Notes under the pieces: generated by a model
The model's input: only the letters and a program-made list of their open reading frames with translations
What the model was told of the DNA's origin: nothing
The model's database searches: none
Assembly: GCF_030042015.1 (NCBI RefSeq)
Contig: NZ_JASIAL010000118.1
Span: 1-25,890 of the forward strand
Length of the DNA: 25,890 nucleotides
From: Trebonia sp030042015
GTDB lineage: Bacteria > Actinomycetota > Actinomycetes > Streptosporangiales > Streptosporangiaceae
Reading direction: 5' to 3'
Shown here: positions 22,796 to 25,890 of the stretch, in pieces
How positions within the stretch are numbered: the first letter of the stretch is position 1
How the letters are laid out: every line of letters begins with the position of its first letter
Made by a program: the position numbers and the translations under genes

Positions 22796-22817
22796 ACTGT
22801 CTTGGATACCAGACAGT
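22796..22817. promoter_or_regulatory. Inverted repeat between IclR regulator and hutH
   Basis: ACTGTCT (22796-22802) and AGACAGT (22811-22817) form perfect 7-base arms around TGGATACC, itself partly symmetric. It touches the GTG of the regulator gene and lies 43 bases upstream of hutH, an ideal place for an IclR operator acting on both genes. Confidence 0.6.
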
Positions 22818-22860
22818 ACGAGGCAGGCGGGTCTGGCGCCGGCCGCCGTCGTGGGATGCC

Positions 22861-24447
22861 ATGGAAGGCGTGGACACCAGCACCAGCACCGCCGAAGGCA
22901 CGGTCGTCGTGGGCACCGGCCCGCTGAGCTTCTCCGACGTCATAACCGTCGCCCGGCACGGCGCGCCCGTCGAGCTCTCGGCGCAAGCAGCGGACGAGAT
23001 CACCGCCAGCCGCAAGGTCATCGAGGCGCTCGCCGCGGACGAGCAGCCGCACTACGGGGTCTCCACCGGCTTCGGCGCGCTGGCGACCAGGCACATCCCC
23101 GTGCCGCTGCGCGCCCACCTGCAGCGCAGCCTGATCCGCTCGCACGCGGCCGGGTCTGGCGCGGAGGTGGAGACCGAGGTGATCAGGGCGCTGCTGCTGC
23201 TGCGGCTGTCCACGCTGGCCACCGGCCGCACGGGGGTGCGCCTGGAGGTGGCGCGCACCTATGCGGCGATGCTCAACGCGGGTATCACCCCGGTCGTGCA
23301 TGAGTACGGTTCGCTCGGCTGCTCCGGCGACCTGGCCCCGCTCGCGCACTGCGCGCTCGCCGCGATGGGCGAGGGCACGGTGCGGATCGCCGCCGCCGGC
23401 GTCACCGGCCCGCGGCTGCCCGCCGCCACGGCGCTCGCCGGCGCCGGGATCGAGCCGCTGCAGCTCGCGGAGAAGGAAGGCCTGGCGCTGATCAACGGCA
23501 CCGACGGCATGTGCGGCATGCTGGTGCTCGCCGCGGCGGACCTGCGGCTGCTGCTGACGACCGCCGACATCGCCGCCGCGATGAGCGTCGAGGCGCAGCT
23601 TGGCACCGACGCGGTGTTCGCCGCCGACCTGCAGGCGCTGCGCCCGCATCCCGGCCAGGCCGCCAGCGCCGCGAACCTGCGCGCCCTGCTGGCGAACTCC
23701 GCGATCATGGCCAGCCACCGGCACCCGAACGTCTGCACCCGGGTGCAGGACGCCTACTCGCTGCGCTGCTCGCCGCAGGTGCACGGCGCGGCCCGCGACA
23801 CGCTGGCGCACGCCGAGACCGTGGCCGGCCGGGAGCTTGCCGCGGCGATCGACAACCCCGTGGTCACGCCCGACGGGCGGGTGGAGAGCAACGGCAACTT
23901 CCACGGCGCGCCGGTCGGCTACGTGCTCGACTTCCTCGCGATCGCGGTCGCCGACCTCGCCTCGATCGCCGAGCGGCGCACCGACCGCTTCCTCGACGTG
24001 GCACGCAGCCACGGGCTGCCGGCGTTCCTGGCCGACGACCCCGGCGTGGACTCCGGGCACATGATCGCCCAGTACACCCAGGCCGCGATCGTGAGCGAGC
24101 TCAAGCGGCTGGCCGCCCCGGCCTCGGTCGACTCGATCCCGTCCAGCGCGATGCAGGAGGACCACGTGTCGATGGGCTGGTCGGCGGCGCGCAAGCTGCG
24201 CCGCGCCGTCGACGGCCTGACCCGCGTGCTCGCGATCGAGGTGCTGACCGCCGCCCGCGCGCTCGACCTGCGCGCGCCGGTCTCCCCCGCGCCCGCGACG
24301 GCGGCCGTGGTCGCCGGCCTGCGGGCGACCGTGGCCGGACCGGGCCCCGACCGCTTCCTCGGCCCGCAGATCGAGGCGGCCGTGGAGTACGTCGCGACCG
24401 GCGGCGCCGTGCGCGCCGCGCAAGCAGTCACCGGGCCGCTTGAGTAG
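22861..24447 (+). CDS. hutH: Histidine ammonia-lyase
   Basis: 528 aa from ATG 22861 (GTG 22870 is an alternative). Converts histidine to trans-urocanate and ammonia, the first step of histidine use, in the cytoplasm. The catalytic MIO prosthetic group forms from an internal tripeptide, here Cys154-Ser155-Gly156 in GSLGCSGDLAPLAH, instead of the commoner Ala-Ser-Gly. Other active-site features: HYGVSTGFG (64-72) with the catalytic Tyr, INGTDGM, VQDAYSLRCSPQVHGAARD, ESNGNFHG and the QEDHVSMGW segment near the C-terminus. Length is typical. Followed after 46 bases by hutU, and divergent from the IclR regulator. The full set of HAL motifs, with NFHG and QEDHVSM, argues against phenylalanine or tyrosine lyases. 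Confidence 0.95.
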   Translation: MEGVDTSTSTAEGTVVVGTGPLSFSDVITVARHGAPVELSAQAADEITASRKVIEALAADEQPHYGVSTGFGALATRHIPVPLRAHLQRSLIRSHAAGSGAEVETEVIRALLLLRLSTLATGRTGVRLEVARTYAAMLNAGITPVVHEYGSLGCSGDLAPLAHCALAAMGEGTVRIAAAGVTGPRLPAATALAGAGIEPLQLAEKEGLALINGTDGMCGMLVLAAADLRLLLTTADIAAAMSVEAQLGTDAVFAADLQALRPHPGQAASAANLRALLANSAIMASHRHPNVCTRVQDAYSLRCSPQVHGAARDTLAHAETVAGRELAAAIDNPVVTPDGRVESNGNFHGAPVGYVLDFLAIAVADLASIAERRTDRFLDVARSHGLPAFLADDPGVDSGHMIAQYTQAAIVSELKRLAAPASVDSIPSSAMQEDHVSMGWSAARKLRRAVDGLTRVLAIEVLTAARALDLRAPVSPAPATAAVVAGLRATVAGPGPDRFLGPQIEAAVEYVATGGAVRAAQAVTGPLE

Positions 24448-24493
24448 GCCGGGATCGTTCGGAATAAAAGCATGTGAAAGGAGCTGGACAGGC

Positions 24494-25890
24494 ATGGAAG
24501 GCGCCCGCCCCGTCCGCGCACCGCGCGGCACCACGCTGACCGCCCGGTCGTGGCAGACCGAGGCACCGCTGCGGATGCTGATGAACAACCTCGACCCCGA
24601 GGTGGCCGAACGGCCCGGCGACCTCGTCGTCTACGGCGGCACCGGCCGGGCGGCGCGCAGCTGGGCCGCGTTCGACGCCATGGTCGCCACGCTGACGACG
24701 CTGGGCGAGGACGAGACCATGCTCGTCCAGTCAGGCAAGCCGGTCGGCGTCGTGCGCACGCACGAGTGGGCGCCGCGGGTGCTGATCGCGAACTCGAACC
24801 TGGTGCCCGACTGGGCGACGTGGCCGGAGTTCCGCCGCCTTGAGCACGCGGGGCTGACCATGTACGGGCAGATGACCGCGGGGTCGTGGATCTACATCGG
24901 CACCCAGGGCATCCTGCAGGGCACCTACGAGACGTTCGCCGCCGTGGCGGCCAGGCGGTTTAACGGCACGCTGGCCGGCACGCTCACCGTGACCGGCGGC
25001 TGCGGCGGGATGGGCGGCGCGCAGCCGCTCGCCGTGACGCTGAACGGCGGCGCCTGCCTGGTCGTCGACGTGGACCCGGCCCGGCTGGCGCGGCGGGTCG
25101 CGACGCGCTACCTCGACGTGGTGGCCGACGACTTCGACGACGCGATCGCCCGCTGCGCGGCGGCCAGGAAGGACCGGCGGGCGCTGTCGGTCGGCCTCGT
25201 GGGCAACTGCGCGGTCGTGCTGCCCGAGCTGCTGCGCCGCGGCGTCGAGGTCGACATCGTCACCGACCAGACGTCGGCGCACGACCCGCTGTCCTACCTG
25301 CCGGTGGGGGTGGAGCTGGCCGACTGGCACGACTACGCCGACAAGAAACCACAAGAATTCACCGAACGATCCCGGGCGTCTATGGCGCGCCACGTCGCTG
25401 CCATGGTCGGCTTCCTCGACGCGGGCGCCGAGGTCTTCGACTACGGCAACTCGATCCGCGACGAGGCGCGGCTCGGCGGCTTCGCGCGGGCGTTCGCGTT
25501 CCCCGGCTTCGTGCCCGCCTACATCCGGCCGCTGTTCGCCGAGGGGAAGGGCCCGTTCCGGTGGGCGGCGCTGTCCGGCGATCCGGCGGACATCCGGGCC
25601 ACCGACGAGGCGGTGCTCTCGCTGTTTCCTGACAACGACCACCTGCACCGCTGGATCAGGGCCGCTTCGGAACGGGTAGCGTTTCAGGGGCTGCCTGCCC
25701 GGATCTGCTGGCTCGGCTACGGCGAGCGGGACAAGGCGGGCCTTGAGTTCAACGCCTGGTCGCCGCGGGGAAGGTGTCGGCGCCGATCGTCATCGGCCGC
25801 GACCACCTGGACGCCGGCTCGGTGGCGTCCCCCTACCGGGAGACCGAGTCGATGGCCGACGGGTCTGACGCGATCGCGGACTGGCCGCTG
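24494..25890 (+). pseudogene. hutU: Urocanate hydratase, frameshifted and cut by the window edge
   Basis: Starts at ATG 24494 with AAAGGAG upstream. Converts urocanate to imidazolone propionate with tightly bound NAD. Visible: VYGGTGRAARSW near the start, the NAD-binding VTGGCGGMGGAQPLAVTLNG, FDYGNSIRDEA and the catalytic Cys segment LPARICWLGYGERDKAGL. Just after LEFNA (about 25756) the frame is lost. The correct continuation (AAGKVSAPIVIGRDHLDAGS, then VASPYRE) is found in the next frame up to the window end, as expected if one C of CCC was lost after 25756. Everything before and after is well conserved, so this may be a sequencing error or a very recent mutation. The C-terminus lies outside the window. 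Confidence 0.88.

Noticed and set aside
22792..24588. Long minus-strand frame opposite hutH
   Set aside because: Arg/Gly/His-rich shadow of hutH created by third-position GC bias; no motif.

Overview
The window is GC-rich throughout, with dense short-spaced operons, many GTG starts, stop/start overlaps of the ATGA or GTGA type, an IdeR/DtxR iron box and FbpA-type, PP2C and IclR families of actinobacterial flavour. It most likely comes from a soil actinomycete; I cannot place it lower than class. No rRNA, tRNA, CRISPR array or insertion sequence was seen.

Left part (1-7985), read mostly on the minus strand: an ECF-type sigma factor translationally coupled to a membrane-anchored BNR beta-propeller protein, an NTF2/SnoaL-like protein, a small nucleotidyltransferase, and a tyrosine-recombinase-fold protein that lacks the catalytic residues. 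The last is divergent from a RodZ-like HTH membrane protein across a repeat-filled intergenic region. Then come a MarR regulator divergent from a quinone-oxidoreductase-like gene, with a tandem operator between them, and a secreted cysteine-rich protein with an internal duplication.

Middle (7986-14300), plus strand: a textbook iron box precedes a small lipoprotein, an Fe(III)-type periplasmic-binding lipoprotein and a double-domain permease, followed without a gap by an exported protein and an S33 prolyl aminopeptidase, then a PP2C phosphatase. No ATPase subunit is present, and the first lipoprotein has no standard start codon.

Accessory part (14297-22026): a GntR/UTRA regulator is divergent from a cassette of an unannotated 34-residue basic peptide, a radical SAM/SPASM enzyme and a PIMT-like methyltransferase, all coupled by overlapping start/stop codons. 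This looks like a small peptide-modification (RiPP-like) system. A broken HAD hydrolase fragment and an MFS exporter follow. Next is a type II restriction-modification pair: a C5-cytosine methyltransferase and a close relative of the NotI endonuclease with the iron-binding cysteines and active-site residues conserved.

Right part (22037-25890): the start of a histidine-utilisation cluster, with an IclR regulator divergent from hutH (histidine ammonia-lyase with a Cys-Ser-Gly MIO triad) and hutU (urocanate hydratase), which carries an apparent one-base deletion near the right edge.
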